A stretch of DNA of 64,000 bases. It comes from Vibrio artabrorum. Lineage in GTDB: Bacteria > Pseudomonadota > Gammaproteobacteria > Enterobacterales > Vibrionaceae. Of this stretch, positions 48,438-61,566 are shown piece by piece. The stretch's first letter is position 1; the number at the start of each line of letters is the position of its first letter. The notes beneath the pieces were generated by a model. That model had not been told where the DNA came from. It made no database searches and worked only from the letters and a program-made list of their open reading frames with translations. Both the position numbers and the translations under genes were made by a program. The stretch lies in the NCBI RefSeq assembly GCF_024347295.1, contig NZ_AP025459.1:806001-870000 (forward strand), read 5' to 3'.

Positions 48438-50090
48438 ATGACTTCAAATACAGTTCCTACTTCAAGATCAGCAACAGATTGTTCTGACAAGTCTCCAGTT
48501 CTAACCATCGATAAATTGTCGGTAGGGTTTGGAAGAAAGAAGGCGATAGAGCAGGTAACACACGATGTTTCGCTCGAAATATACAAAGGTGAAACACTGG
48601 CGTTGGTCGGAGAGAGTGGTTCAGGCAAATCGGTTACCGCTAATTCAGTATTGAAACTGCTGCCTAAAGGCTCAGCCCATTACTTGAACGGTAAGATTAA
48701 TTTCTCTGGTACCGATATTCTGAGTTGTTCTGAAAGGCAATTGCGCGGGATTCGTGGTGGCCGCATCGGCATGATCTTCCAAGAACCCATGGTGTCGCTG
48801 AACCCGCTTCATCGAATTGATAAGCAACTGATTGAAACTCTTGCGATTCACCGAGGAATGCGAACCAACAAAGCGCAAGCCTTGGCGATAGAATGGCTTT
48901 CAAAGGTAGGTATTCGCTACCCAGAGCAAAAGATCTCCGCTTACCCACATGAGTTATCCGGTGGAGAGCGGCAACGTGTGATGATCGCAATGGCATTGAT
49001 CAACGAACCAGAGCTGCTTATTGCTGACGAGCCGACGACCGCACTGGATGTGTCAGTACAAGCGCAGATCCTCGACCTTCTTAAAGACCTGCAGCAAGAG
49101 CTGGGTATGGCGATGCTTTTCATCACTCATGATTTAAGTATCGTTCGTAAGATTGCCGACAGAGTTGCAGTAATGAAAGACGGTCGCTTAGTCGAAAGCA
49201 ACGACTGTCATACCCTGTTTAATGCGCCAGCTCATCCTTACACGCAAAAGCTTATCAACTCTGACCCGAAAGGCTTGCCTGTTCCTGTATCACCCGACAG
49301 CAAACCGCTACTCGATGTAAATCAACTGCGTGTTTGGTTCCCGATCACGGGCGGTTTATTCAAGCGAACCATTTCTCATGTTAAAGCTGTCACCGATATG
49401 GCGTTCACCTTGAAGAAAGGGCACTCAATCGGCCTGGTGGGTGAGAGTGGTTCTGGTAAATCGACGACCGGTATGGCGATACTTAAGCTGGTGGATAGTG
49501 AAGGGTCAATTATCTACTCGAGTGAACAGTTACAAGGTTTAGACCGCAAACAGATGCTTCCGTTTAGAAGCCGCATGCAAGTGGTCTTTCAAGACCCGTT
49601 CTCAGCATTGAATCCAAGAATGTCGGTCGCTCAGGTGATTGGTGAAGGTTTGTTAGTGCACCAACAATTGGATGACAATGAACTCGATCAACGCATCTGT
49701 GACGTAATGAAAGAGGTCGACTTAGACCCAGAAACTCGTCACCGTTATCCAAATGAGTTTTCTGGCGGTCAAAGGCAGCGTATTGCGATTGCTCGTGCTT
49801 TGATTTTAAAGCCAGAGTTTATCTTGCTTGATGAGCCAACATCGTCATTGGACAGAACCGTTCAAGCTCAAGTGTTGGATTTGCTGAAGTCACTTCAAGA
49901 AAAGTATGGCCTGACCTATTTGTTTATCAGTCATGATTTGAATGTCGTAAAATCTCTATGTCATTACACCATAGTGATGAAAGCTGGCGAAGTTATAGAG
50001 AAGGGGGACACTGAGACTTTGTTTGGTAATCCGCAACATGAATACACCAAGCAACTCGTCAGTCTTTCGAATATCGGTGGGGCGCTATAA
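48438..50090 (+). CDS. yejF: Peptide ABC transporter ATPase YejF
   Basis: Cytoplasmic ATPase of the importer with two complete ABC domains in one chain of about 550 residues: Walker [11 protein letters not shown] (near 60) and [10 protein letters not shown] (near 337), signatures [15 protein letters not shown] and [15 protein letters not shown], Walker [13 protein letters not shown] and [12 protein letters not shown]. The fused form is characteristic of YejF. An ATG at 48438 is preferred to the adjoining GTG at 48435; AAGGATAGG stands upstream. Last gene of yejABEF. Confidence 0.95.
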   Translation: MTSNTVPTSRSATDCSDKSPVLTIDKLSVGFGRKKAIEQVTHDVSLEIYKGETLALVGESGSGKSVTANSVLKLLPKGSAHYLNGKINFSGTDILSCSERQLRGIRGGRIGMIFQEPMVSLNPLHRIDKQLIETLAIHRGMRTNKAQALAIEWLSKVGIRYPEQKISAYPHELSGGERQRVMIAMALINEPELLIADEPTTALDVSVQAQILDLLKDLQQELGMAMLFITHDLSIVRKIADRVAVMKDGRLVESNDCHTLFNAPAHPYTQKLINSDPKGLPVPVSPDSKPLLDVNQLRVWFPITGGLFKRTISHVKAVTDMAFTLKKGHSIGLVGESGSGKSTTGMAILKLVDSEGSIIYSSEQLQGLDRKQMLPFRSRMQVVFQDPFSALNPRMSVAQVIGEGLLVHQQLDDNELDQRICDVMKEVDLDPETRHRYPNEFSGGQRQRIAIARALILKPEFILLDEPTSSLDRTVQAQVLDLLKSLQEKYGLTYLFISHDLNVVKSLCHYTIVMKAGEVIEKGDTETLFGNPQHEYTKQLVSLSNIGGAL

Positions 50091-50207
50091 TGCAGGGGTT
50101 GTGGTTAAAACTGATGAGGTTCTGTTGAATTCAACATGGTTATTTTGACGTTTTACGATTACACTGCGGCCACTATTTCAGAAGTACATATTTAGGTAGA
50201 GGTCACC

Positions 50208-50753
50208 ATGGACCAAGAACATTACGAAGACGCTGATTACGAAGGCCAAGAGCTCGGTGAAGAAGGCGAAGAGATTGAAATTGAAGCCATTGGTATTGAT
50301 GTTTCTAGTCAGCCAATTGAGCTCTACAAAGTGTTTAAAATTGCTAACCTAGTGAGTGGTGGCGGTGAAGCTAAACACATCATCTCTGAAGGCTACGTAG
50401 CGGTAAATGGTGAGCTGGAAACGCGTAAGCGCCGTAAAATGTACGATGGTGATTTCTTTGAATTCAACCAAGAGTACTATGTAGTGGTATGTGATCAGCC
50501 AGTACAAGAAGAATCAGAAAAGCCAAAGAAGAAAGAAGCGTCTAAAAAAGATAATAAGGCGAAAAAAGGTCAGTCTAAAAAGGATTCTAAGAAGAAAGAA
50601 TCTAAGAAAAGCACAGCAGAAATGTTGAGTGCTAAGGCTGAACCTAAGAAAGAGAAAAAAGAGAAAAAAGAGAACAAACCGAAAAAGAAAGCGGATACGC
50701 CAAAGCCCACTCGTGACGACAAAAGCGGCCGTAACTCAATTGAATTCTTCTAA
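50208..50753 (+). CDS. S4-domain RNA-binding protein with lysine-rich tail
   Basis: A 181-residue protein with three zones: an acidic N-terminus (residues 1-32, many Glu and Asp), a YbcJ-like S4 RNA-binding domain (IELYKVFKIANLVSGGGEAKHIISEG near 37-62, then YVAVNGELETRKRRKMYDGD) and a long low-complexity Lys/Glu/Ser tail from about residue 100. Short S4 proteins bind structured RNA, often rRNA; the exact role is unknown. The tail is longer than in E. coli YbcJ. GGTAGAGGT is a plausible ribosome site, and a strong terminator follows. Confidence 0.88.
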   Translation: MDQEHYEDADYEGQELGEEGEEIEIEAIGIDVSSQPIELYKVFKIANLVSGGGEAKHIISEGYVAVNGELETRKRRKMYDGDFFEFNQEYYVVVCDQPVQEESEKPKKKEASKKDNKAKKGQSKKDSKKKESKKSTAEMLSAKAEPKKEKKEKKENKPKKKADTPKPTRDDKSGRNSIEFF

Positions 50754-50802
50754 GATTTAAGCAACATTTCACCTCACTTCGGTTTGGTGTTCAACCACTC
50801 TT

Positions 50803-50830
50803 AAAAGGCTCACTATTTAGTGAGCCTTTT
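50803..50830 (+). terminator. Terminator of the S4-domain gene
   Basis: AAAAGGCTCACTA at 50803-50815 pairs with TAGTGAGCCTTTT at 50818-50830 and two further T residues follow. Classical Rho-independent terminator. Confidence 0.93.
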
Positions 50831-51107
50831 TTGTCACTAAATTTTTTTGTCATTACATTAGGTGGGATAGTGAGTGGAGCCGTTAAGGGGGAGGGGACTG
50901 TATTTGTGGTTAGAGGTGTATGGATAGAGTTCAAATAGTGTTGGATAAAGGTCTAGTCCTGATGGACATTTATGGCGTGGGTAAAAGAATGTTCTGATAA
51001 GGGATATGTTTAGATATTAGGTTAGGCGAAGCTGAGGCGCGCTTATTTGAGTGGATCACACGGGGCGTGTTGATGTGACTTAGAATCACCGAAAGCAGAG
51101 AAAATGT

Positions 51108-51144
51108 AGTCTACCAACTTAAATAAGTTTTAAGTTGGTAGACT
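51108..51144 (-). terminator. Terminator of the atp operon
   Basis: A perfect 16-bp stem, AGTCTACCAACTTAAA at 51108-51123 and its complement at 51129-51144, with a five-base loop, 33 bases after the atpC stop. The T run on the minus strand is short (CATTTTC), but the stem is very stable. Confidence 0.85.
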
Positions 51145-51177
51145 ATTTACATATCAATAACTATTGACGTTTTATTA

Positions 51178-51621
51178 TCAGTGACGAGTGCGAGAAGAAG
51201 TAAGTTCTACAGCACGTAACTGAGCAATGGCTTTTGCAAGTTCAAGTTGAGCTTGCGCAAAGTTAACGTCAACATTGCCTTTATTAATATTTTCTAGAGC
51301 AGCACGTTTTGCTTCTTCTGCTCGAGCGCGGTTAATGTCTTTACCATGCAATGCAGTATCTGCTAAAACCGTCACAACATCCGGTTGTACTTCAAGCAAA
51401 CCACCAGAGATATACAGCACTTCTCCCTCTGATTTAGGGTCTGTAACAAACACGGTTACCCCTGGCTTAATTTTACTTAGAAGTGGAGAGTGACCAGGGC
51501 GAATACCCAGCTCACCGTCAGCTCCAGAAACGGCTAGGGCATGTGCCGGGCCTGAAAACAGTGTACCTTCCGCACTTACGATATTAAGTTGAAATGTATT
51601 ATCTGTAACTCCGATAGCCAT
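51178..51621 (-). CDS. atpC: F1Fo ATP synthase epsilon subunit
   Basis: Central-stalk subunit that regulates rotary catalysis, 147 residues, slightly longer than E. coli epsilon. It has the beta-sandwich N-terminus (FQLNIVSAEGTLFSGPA near 11-27, GELGIRPGHSPLLSKIKPG near 36-54) and a helical C-terminal domain (INRARAEEAKRAALENI near 95-112). Last gene of the operon, 15 bases after atpD. Confidence 0.96.
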   Translation of the reverse strand: MAIGVTDNTFQLNIVSAEGTLFSGPAHALAVSGADGELGIRPGHSPLLSKIKPGVTVFVTDPKSEGEVLYISGGLLEVQPDVVTVLADTALHGKDINRARAEEAKRAALENINKGNVDVNFAQAQLELAKAIAQLRAVELTSSRTRH

Positions 51622-51636
51622 GATGCACCCTACCTC

Positions 51637-53921
<2,285 letters not shown>

Positions 53922-53967
53922 TATCTGCTCCTATTTGTTTAGATTTCCAGCCAACAAACCGGAGCTT

Positions 53968-55509
53968 TTACCAAGCTTTCAACGCGACAAAGTTAGTCAA
54001 CAGCTCGCCAAGAGCAGCATCAATTTCGTCGTTGTAGTCACCTTTAGCGTTGATTTTATCGAACAATTCTGGGCTTTGAGATTTTGCATAAGCAATAAGC
54101 TCTTCCTCAAAACGTGCGATTTTGCTCAACTCTACATCTGCCAAATAGCCTTTCTCTACAGCGTAGATAACCGTTGCTTGTTCAGCGACAGACATAGGGG
54201 AGTATTGCTTTTGTTTCATTAACTCTGTTACACGCTCACCATGGTCAAGCTGTTTGCGAGTTGTTTCATCTAAGTCAGAAGAAAATTGAGCAAATGCTGC
54301 TAACTCACGGTATTGAGCCAATGACGTACGGATGCCACCAGATAATTTCTTAATAATTTTACATTGTGCAGCACCACCAACACGAGATACCGAAATACCT
54401 GGGTCGACAGCTGGACGCAAGCCTGAGTTAAATAGTTGGGTTTGAAGGAAAACCTGACCATCGGTGATAGAGATTACGTTCGTTGGTACAAACGCTGATA
54501 CATCCCCAGCTTGAGTTTCAATGATTGGAAGCGCTGTTAATGAACCGGTTTGGCCTTTAACTTCACCTTTAGTGAACTTCTCAACATATTCTGCATTTAC
54601 TCTTGCCGCACGTTCTAGAAGGCGAGAGTGGAGGTAGAATACGTCACCAGGGAAGGCTTCACGACCCGGTGGACGTTTTAGTAGCAATGAGATTTGACGG
54701 TAAGCGACAGCTTGTTTTGATAGGTCATCGTAGATGATCAGCGCGTCTTCACCACGGTCACGGAAGTATTCACCCATCGTACAACCTGCATATGGAGCAA
54801 GGTATTGAAGTGCTGCTGATTCTGATGCAGAAGCGACAACGACGATGGTGTTTTTAAGTGCATCGTGATCTTCAAGCTTACGAACAACGTTCGCAATAGT
54901 GGATGCTTTTTGGCCAATTGCCACATACACACATTTGATGCCTGAATCTTTTTGGTTGATGATTGCGTCGATTGCTAAAGCAGTTTTACCCGTCTGACGG
55001 TCACCGATGATAAGCTCACGCTGACCACGACCGATTGGCACCATGGTATCTACGGCTTTGTAACCAGTTTGAATAGGTTGATCCACTGACTTACGTTCGA
55101 TTACACCTGGTGCAATAACTTCTACTGGATCAAGTTGGTCAAAACTAATGCTGCCTTTACCATCAATTGGTTCACCAAGAGTGTTTACCACACGGCCTAA
55201 AAGTCCATTACCTACTGGTACTTCCAAGATACGACCAGTACCTTTTACTTTCATACCTTCAGAAAGGTCAGTGTAGGGGCCCATAACAACAGCGCCAACT
55301 GAATATTGATCAAGGTTAAGTGCTAGAGCGTACTTGCCACCAGGTAACTCGATCATTTCGCCTTGCATTACGTCAGCAAGTCCATTAATTGTGATGATAC
55401 CATCACGAACCGATACTATCGTACCTTCGTTGCGAGCCTCGGTGCTCACATTAAATTTCGCGATTCGCTCTTTAATTAAATCGCTAATTTCGTTTGAATT
55501 TAATTGCAT
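53968..55509 (-). CDS. atpA: F1Fo ATP synthase alpha subunit
   Basis: Regulatory nucleotide-binding subunit of F1, 513 residues. The P-loop [13 protein letters not shown] (near 169-181), [19 protein letters not shown] (near 263-281), [20 protein letters not shown] (near 287-306) and the family signature [14 protein letters not shown] (near 365-378) are present. Several changes from the chromosome 1 Vibrio alpha subunit as I remember it (for example [12 protein letters not shown] and [11 protein letters not shown]) suggest a diverged paralogue. Confidence 0.98.
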   Translation of the reverse strand: MQLNSNEISDLIKERIAKFNVSTEARNEGTIVSVRDGIITINGLADVMQGEMIELPGGKYALALNLDQYSVGAVVMGPYTDLSEGMKVKGTGRILEVPVGNGLLGRVVNTLGEPIDGKGSISFDQLDPVEVIAPGVIERKSVDQPIQTGYKAVDTMVPIGRGQRELIIGDRQTGKTALAIDAIINQKDSGIKCVYVAIGQKASTIANVVRKLEDHDALKNTIVVVASASESAALQYLAPYAGCTMGEYFRDRGEDALIIYDDLSKQAVAYRQISLLLKRPPGREAFPGDVFYLHSRLLERAARVNAEYVEKFTKGEVKGQTGSLTALPIIETQAGDVSAFVPTNVISITDGQVFLQTQLFNSGLRPAVDPGISVSRVGGAAQCKIIKKLSGGIRTSLAQYRELAAFAQFSSDLDETTRKQLDHGERVTELMKQKQYSPMSVAEQATVIYAVEKGYLADVELSKIARFEEELIAYAKSQSPELFDKINAKGDYNDEIDAALGELLTNFVALKAW

Positions 55510-55518
55510 ATTTGTTAC

Positions 55519-56070
55519 CTATCTCGCGTGAAGTTGATTAGCTAATCGGCTAATTGATGTATTTAAGGAGCCATCGATGACGGTCTCACCCGCTTTGATT
55601 ATGACCCCACCAACCAGTGTGTCATCGATAACCTGCTCCAGTTCAACCTGACGCTCTAATTTTTTCTCAAGTGCAACTGTTAGCGATGCAACTTGATCTT
55701 GTGTAAGCAATTCCGAACTTGTGACAGTGACAGGAATTACACGTTCGTGTTCATCCTTTAGCTCGCTGAACAAGTTAAACAGCTCTTTTACAACGGAAAG
55801 ACGGCCATTCTCAGCCAAGACTTTGATGAGGTTTACGACGTGGTCGTCAACAAGTCCTTGGCAAATGCTAATGATGAGGTCAGCCAGCTCTTCCGTTTGT
55901 TGGGTGCGAGCTCCGTCTGCTGAGGAAATCTCATTCGCAATAGTCTCTTCTTCAGTGACAGCGACGAGAATTGACAGCATTGAGTGCCACTCTTGCAACT
56001 TGTTTTCACCTAAAGCAAAGTCAAACGAAGCTTTAGCGTAGGGATGAGCAATACTGGTGTAATCTGACAT
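55519..56070 (-). CDS. atpH: F1Fo ATP synthase delta subunit
   Basis: Peripheral-stalk subunit joining F1 and the b dimer, 183 residues. It begins with [15 protein letters not shown] (near 5-19) and ends with the conserved [24 protein letters not shown] segment (near 155-178). The gene follows atpF by 11 bases and precedes atpA by nine. Confidence 0.96.
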   Translation of the reverse strand: MSDYTSIAHPYAKASFDFALGENKLQEWHSMLSILVAVTEEETIANEISSADGARTQQTEELADLIISICQGLVDDHVVNLIKVLAENGRLSVVKELFNLFSELKDEHERVIPVTVTSSELLTQDQVASLTVALEKKLERQVELEQVIDDTLVGGVIIKAGETVIDGSLNTSISRLANQLHAR

Positions 56071-56081
56071 ATTGCCTCCGT

Positions 56082-56552
56082 TTAGAGTTCGCTTATTAAT
56101 TGGTCAACTAACGCTCGGTTCGTTTCAGAGTCGAGGTTTTTGTTGATCAATTTCTGTGCGCTTTCAATTACAGCGTCTGCCATACTCGCCTGAAGTTCAC
56201 GGCGTATCTTTTGACGTTCGCCTTCTAGCTCAGCTCTACCTTGTTCTAAGATACGTGCCTTTTCTTGCTCAGCTTCTTGTTGAGCTAAGCTAATGATTTC
56301 GCTGCGGCGTTTTTTGCCTTGCTCAATCAGTTCAGTGACGTTTCTTTTCGCATCATCGATGAGCTGTGCGCCATTTGCTTTCGCCATTTCTAGCTCTTTC
56401 GCAGCATTCTCTGAGTGGCGTAAACCATCAGCGATTTCTTTTTGGCGCTCGTCTAACATCGCGGTGAGAGGGGGCCATACATATTTCATGCATAGCCAAA
56501 CAAAAATCACGAATGAGATTGCTTGACCGAACATGCTTGCATTTAAGTTCAT
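56082..56552 (-). CDS. atpF: F1Fo ATP synthase b subunit
   Basis: Stator subunit of Fo, 156 residues, as in E. coli. One N-terminal membrane helix ([18 protein letters not shown], about 12-29) is followed by a long charged helix (about 35-150) that forms the dimeric stalk, for example [20 protein letters not shown] (near 35-54). Confidence 0.97.
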   Translation of the reverse strand: MNLNASMFGQAISFVIFVWLCMKYVWPPLTAMLDERQKEIADGLRHSENAAKELEMAKANGAQLIDDAKRNVTELIEQGKKRRSEIISLAQQEAEQEKARILEQGRAELEGERQKIRRELQASMADAVIESAQKLINKNLDSETNRALVDQLISEL

Positions 56553-56607
56553 ACCTTCCTCGCTAAATCTTGATTATTTACAAATCGATCTTTTAAAAGC
56601 TTTTTAA

Positions 56608-56844
56608 TTAAGCTACGGCGAAGATGATGTATAGACCGATACCAACACCAATCATCGGTACAGCATCAACAAGACCCATCATGATGAAGAATTGAGTACG
56701 AAGCATTGGAGTAAGATCCGGTTGACGCGCAACGCCTTCAAGGTACTTACCTGCTAAGTTACCAATACCAGATGCTGCACCCGCTGCACCTAAACCGATC
56801 AGTAATGCACCTGCTACATATAAAACTGCGCTTACGATATCCAT
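56608..56844 (-). CDS. atpE: F1Fo ATP synthase c subunit
   Basis: Ring-forming proteolipid, 78 residues, two membrane helices joined by the polar loop ARQPDL (39-44). The ion-binding carboxylate is Asp60 in GLVDAVPM. The sodium-type Gln/Glu-Ser set is missing, so proton coupling is expected. The sequence is close to E. coli c ([20 protein letters not shown]) and differs from the longer Vibrio chromosome 1 c subunit I remember, which supports a separate second operon. Confidence 0.96.
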   Translation of the reverse strand: MDIVSAVLYVAGALLIGLGAAGAASGIGNLAGKYLEGVARQPDLTPMLRTQFFIMMGLVDAVPMIGVGIGLYIIFAVA

Positions 56845-56894
56845 TTGTATCTCCGATAAATAATTGTTGGTTAAATTTTAAATTTTTTTATTGA

Positions 56895-58068
<1,174 letters not shown>

Positions 58069-58175
58069 AAAAAACCTTCAATTAAGCAGTGTAACTTAAT
58101 ACAAAAAACAGACTCCATTTAACTTGTTTTTAAAAGCTAAATATTGGCTATTTTTCATACCCCCTGACGAAGCGA

Positions 58176-58191
58176 AGTGACATAAATCACA
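58176..58191. promoter_or_regulatory. CRP-like site upstream of atpI
   Basis: AGTGA-CATAAA-TCACA agrees with the CRP consensus TGTGA-N6-TCACA in nine of ten core bases, about 108 bases before the atpI start. This is a suitable position for activation of the operon by carbon status. Confidence 0.6.
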
Positions 58192-58563
58192 ACCGTTTCG
58201 ACATGGTATAAATTACGCTTAAACTTCTGTGATCTAAACGACAAATATCGATATCAATAATTCCATTTTTGGAAAAGTCGATTTTCATTTATGAGAATTA
58301 TGTGTCTATAACAATATTTGTGGCCTTTTAAGGTGTTTTAATTTTGACTGATTCGGTTTTTTCTAAAAATCAGAGTCTAATATGAACTCAGTTCCATTTT
58401 TTGGTTTACATAAAATCAATGACTTATGAATTTTGTGAGGTTAATCTTTGAGCGATATGTTACTCACGATAAAATCAACATTTAATTCGCTGTGTAATCC
58501 ATTTTGTGTCGACAGCTGAGTCATCACAACGCTTTGTGTTGCCTAACAAGCCTTTTATTCGCG

Positions 58564-58572
58564 TTGCTATAC
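58564..58572. repeat. Target-site duplication, left copy
   Basis: TTGCTATAC directly abuts the left end of the insertion sequence and is repeated exactly at its right end (59627-59635). Nine bases is the duplication length of IS903-group elements. Confidence 0.95.
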
Positions 58573-59626
58573 GGCTTTGTTGCGTAATTAAATTTAGAGA
58601 TAGAGCCACCCCGTTTCGCGTATTCCTTAGTCAATACGACAAGTTTCAGGCATACCTAACCCAGTAAGCTTGTTCAACGCTTTTATCATCGCGTAAGTTT
58701 CACCCACCTGTGCATTGTAATTTCTTAAGCTCAGTTGCCCTCCTAGCAACTGTTTAACTCGATACATTGCTGTTTCTGAGAGTGAACGTTTGTGGTATCC
58801 ATACCGCTCTTTCCAATACTTATTTGAGCCGTATAATTTCTGGCAACCCACGGCGAGATTTCGAGGGTGACCACGCTCCCAGAAGGCTGCCCCTTCTCTT
58901 GGGGGAATAAGCGCAATGGCTCCCTTAATCTTAATAGCAGCGTGACACGCTCTCGTGTCGTAAGCGCCATCACCAGACACCTCAAGGATACTTCGGCGTG
59001 TTTGTTTCAGTAAGTTAGGGAATACTTCTCCATCTGTAACCGTCGATAAACTTAGCTCGGCGGCAATGATCTCATGAGTGTTGGTATCGACGGCAATATG
59101 AAGCTTTCTCCAGACTCTACGCTTGCCATCCGTCCCGTGTTTTTTGACTTTCCATTCACCTTCGCCATAAACCTTAAGGCCAGTTGAATCAATGGCTAGG
59201 TGTTGTATCGCTCCTCTCGTTTTAGTCTTAAATGAAACCTCAACTTGCTTGGCTCTACGACTGATGCAGGTGTAATGCGGACAACTTAACGGTACATGGG
59301 CTAACCTAAATATCGAGTCGATAAATCCTTGAAGCGCTCTCAATGGCATAGAAAAAACTCGTTTCACCATGAGTGCTGTCGTGATAGCTAAATCACTGAA
59401 CCGACGCGGCCTCCCGCGCTTATTCTGTTTACTTTGCGCCCACCCGCTTATTGCTTCTTCATCAATCCAAAAGGTCAGAGAGCCACGGTTAATGAGTGAT
59501 TGGTTGTATTGCTTCCAGTTGGTTGTTTTGTAACGAGGCTTAGGCATAGGGCTACGAGAGAGGGGGGAGGTAGCTGATCAGATCGTAGGTTCTTGATTTA
59601 GTTCCATTGAATTACGCAACAAAGCC
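58573..59626 (-). mobile_element. Complete IS5-family (IS903-group) insertion sequence
   Basis: A 1054-bp element bounded by perfect 17-bp terminal inverted repeats: GGCTTTGTTGCGTAATT at 58573-58589 and its complement at 59610-59626. The ends resemble IS903 ends (GGCTTTGTTG start), the length fits that group and the 9-bp target duplication is exact, so the element is intact and probably inserted recently. It carries one transposase gene on the minus strand. Confidence 0.95.
58627..59547 (-). CDS. IS5-family DDE transposase
   Basis: A 306-residue transposase. The N-terminal DNA-binding part is followed by the DDE core: HLAIDSTGLKVYGEGEW (near 114-130, first Asp), SGDGAYDTRAC (near 191-201, second Asp) and the Y-R-E-K signature YGYHKRSLSETAMYRVKQ (near 249-266, catalytic Glu). 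All residues are present in one uninterrupted frame, so the enzyme could be active. Confidence 0.95.
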   Translation of the reverse strand: MPKPRYKTTNWKQYNQSLINRGSLTFWIDEEAISGWAQSKQNKRGRPRRFSDLAITTALMVKRVFSMPLRALQGFIDSIFRLAHVPLSCPHYTCISRRAKQVEVSFKTKTRGAIQHLAIDSTGLKVYGEGEWKVKKHGTDGKRRVWRKLHIAVDTNTHEIIAAELSLSTVTDGEVFPNLLKQTRRSILEVSGDGAYDTRACHAAIKIKGAIALIPPREGAAFWERGHPRNLAVGCQKLYGSNKYWKERYGYHKRSLSETAMYRVKQLLGGQLSLRNYNAQVGETYAMIKALNKLTGLGMPETCRID

Positions 59627-59635
59627 TTGCTATAC
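59627..59635. repeat. Target-site duplication, right copy
   Basis: TTGCTATAC next to the right inverted repeat, identical to the copy at 58564-58572. Removing the element and one copy restores a continuous non-coding sequence. Confidence 0.95.
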
Positions 59636-60015
59636 TTTCATTATTGATGTATCGCAACCCTTATGACGTGGTTCTATCGTATTCAAACGGGTAATTTGAA
59701 GAACAATCTCGATTAAATCCAAGCCCCTACCGAACTCACGGTGAATAATATAGGTAATTAAAAGCAAATAATAAGGTATAGATGAGAAGTATTGAGTAGG
59801 GTTAAAGGTGGATTTGAGTGAGATAAAACCGCCTATAAAGTCATCGTATAGTGCTGAGTTTATTGAGTGCGACTGACGGTTAAGCTCAGCCCAATATTTT
59901 GACTAGAAGACGAGATATTTGAGATCGATAGACTTTCCGGCCGTGAATATCAAACTTGCTATGTTCGTTGGTCAATCGACACGATGTAGACGTCGATTGA
60001 TGCTTCTTTTTCCTG
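59627..60015. other. Non-coding interval between the IS and the LysR gene
   Basis: 389 bases in which I see no gene. The short open frames overlap in the minus strand and lack ribosome sites or similarity. This was presumably continuous with the atp upstream region before the IS arrived. Confidence 0.4.
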
Positions 60016-60897
60016 TCATTCTTCGTAGTTGAGGTACTGAATACATAAGTCATGAAACGCTTGAGCTTGGGGAGAAATGGTACGGTCAGACAGCCTGAAG
60101 ATACCAATTTGACGTTGTAAGGGCGGGTCAATTAATGGAATCCACACCAAGCGGGTTTCATTGGTTGGGAATGCCAATTTAGGTAGTGTGGTCACTCCGA
60201 TACCGAGCTCCAACACTGAAAATAGCGAAGTAATGTTCTCCACAGAGTACAGAGCTTGTTCGCTGAGCATTCTTGCAGGTGTCGAATCAAGTAGCGTACA
60301 CGTCCCGTTGCGAATGAAGGGTTGTTTTAACAAAGTTTGCCACTCTATTCCTTGTTGTTGAGAGGCGATAGGGTTGTCTTTGAGACACACCACTCCGATA
60401 GGATCGGACAGCAAAGGTGTGAAGTTGATGCTCTCTTTTTCTAAGTTTGAGCTATTACCCAGAGCGAGATCGACCTCTCCTGAGAGCAATTTAGCTTCGA
60501 CACTTGCGGCGTTATCATCAATTAAGCTGACCTCAACATGGGGGTATTGCTCACAAAATGCGCCTAGAACACTCGGAATCAGCTTCGCCGCTACCGACGG
60601 CACGCTTGCGATTCGAACCCGTCCTTGTTGACCAGCTGCTGCTGCGCGCAGATCATTATCTAATGCTTTGTAAACATTCAAGAATTGAGTGATTTTTGGA
60701 AGGCATATTTCTCCAAACGGCGTCAATGTCGATTTGTTACCTGTTTCAAATAGCCGCTGTCCGAGTATTTTTTCCAGCTCTTTTATTGAGGTTGAAAGCG
60801 CCGCCTGCGATCGATTTGCTCGGTGAGATGCCGATCTAAATCCACCTTCTTCGACCACCCAAACAAAATGCTTCAACTGTTGTAGCTTAATTGTCAT
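60016..60897 (-). CDS. LysR-family transcriptional regulator
   Basis: A 293-residue LysR-type regulator. The N-terminal winged helix-turn-helix is clear (QLKHFVWVVEEGGFRSASHRA near 7-27 and QAALSTSIKELEKILGQRLFE near 31-51), followed by a type II periplasmic-binding effector domain (RVRIASVPSVAAKLIPSVLGAF near 92-113). It is divergent from the RidA-family gene, which suggests that it controls the RidA-dehydrogenase-dipeptidase cluster. AAGGATCAG precedes the start. The effector is unknown. Confidence 0.92.
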   Translation of the reverse strand: MTIKLQQLKHFVWVVEEGGFRSASHRANRSQAALSTSIKELEKILGQRLFETGNKSTLTPFGEICLPKITQFLNVYKALDNDLRAAAAGQQGRVRIASVPSVAAKLIPSVLGAFCEQYPHVEVSLIDDNAASVEAKLLSGEVDLALGNSSNLEKESINFTPLLSDPIGVVCLKDNPIASQQQGIEWQTLLKQPFIRNGTCTLLDSTPARMLSEQALYSVENITSLFSVLELGIGVTTLPKLAFPTNETRLVWIPLIDPPLQRQIGIFRLSDRTISPQAQAFHDLCIQYLNYEE

Positions 60898-60944
60898 AGC
60901 ACTGATCCTTCTGTAGCCCTTGATCTACCTTACTTTTTGCAAGG

Positions 60945-60963
60945 TGATAGGTTTTTCTTATCA
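60945..60963. promoter_or_regulatory. LysR-type binding box
   Basis: TGATA-N9-TATCA lies between the divergent LysR and RidA genes, 48-66 bases before the LysR start. The dyad has the T-N11-A spacing typical of LysR regulator sites. Confidence 0.5.
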
Positions 60964-61054
60964 AATGCACAAAATTTACCGTTAGATTTATCATGCGTCA
61001 AGGTTCAGTATTTAACCACATCGAAACATAGTTGTTACAAAGTTGGGCAGAATC

Positions 61055-61456
61055 GTGAACGCACAAATTAAAAAACACCCAGTTAAAACCGAGCTTTTTG
61101 CTTCTAAAGCACCTTTAGAGTGGGCCATCGTTAACAACGGCACGTTATATACCGCGCAGATTCCAATTGATGAGATGGGTGCAGTGGTCGAGGGTGGTAT
61201 CGAAGCGCAAACGCGTCAGATTTTTAACAATCTGGCTCATACGTTGGAGTGTGCAGGCGAATCTATGGATTCAGTGCTGCAAGTGCTGATTTACGTGACA
61301 GACCGTGAATACCTAAAAACGGTAAACCGCGTATACGGAGAGTACTTCAATGCACCCTATCCAAACCGTGCGGCAGTGGTCGTTGCAGGGTTAGCAAGAG
61401 AAGAAATGTTGGTCGAATTCGTGGTTTATGCATCGGTCGCTTACCCTGAATTGTGA
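61055..61456 (+). CDS. RidA-family enamine/imine deaminase-like protein
   Basis: A 133-residue member of the RidA/YjgF superfamily, which hydrolyses reactive enamine or imine intermediates in amino acid metabolism. The conserved Arg is in YPNRAAVVVAGL (near 105-116, catalytic-site Arg by analogy with RidA Arg105), and the preceding VLIYVTDREYLKTVNRVYGEYF pattern is typical. The start is uncertain: GTG at 61055 and an in-frame TTG at 61043 both have weak ribosome sites. The neighbouring dehydrogenase suggests action on a pyrroline-type intermediate. Confidence 0.88.
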   Translation: MNAQIKKHPVKTELFASKAPLEWAIVNNGTLYTAQIPIDEMGAVVEGGIEAQTRQIFNNLAHTLECAGESMDSVLQVLIYVTDREYLKTVNRVYGEYFNAPYPNRAAVVVAGLAREEMLVEFVVYASVAYPEL

Positions 61457-61566
61457 TCCTTTGAATACAAGATTTACTCGTTACGTTCGTTAAGAATTAA
61501 TACCTTATTAATGCATGAGATGGTTGCCAGACTCAACCTCAGCCAAACCTTTACAAGGACACAATA

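Larger units (their letters stand above)
50754..51177. other. Non-coding interval between the S4-domain gene and atpC
   Basis: The 424-base convergent region carries the two terminators listed separately. I see no gene, repeat or RNA in 50840-51100. Confidence 0.5.
58069..58572. other. Promoter region of the atp operon
   Basis: 504 bases without a gene between atpI and the insertion sequence. It contains the CRP-like site at 58176-58191 and is AT-rich. No other structure is supported. Confidence 0.5.

Noticed and set aside
56608..56844. Sodium-coupled c subunit
   Set aside because: The ion site is Asp60 in GLVDAVPM, without the Glu-Ser and Gln residues of sodium-binding rings.
59886..60131. 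Minus-strand 81-codon open frame next to the LysR gene
   Set aside because: It overlaps the LysR 3' end in another frame and has no similarity or ribosome site.
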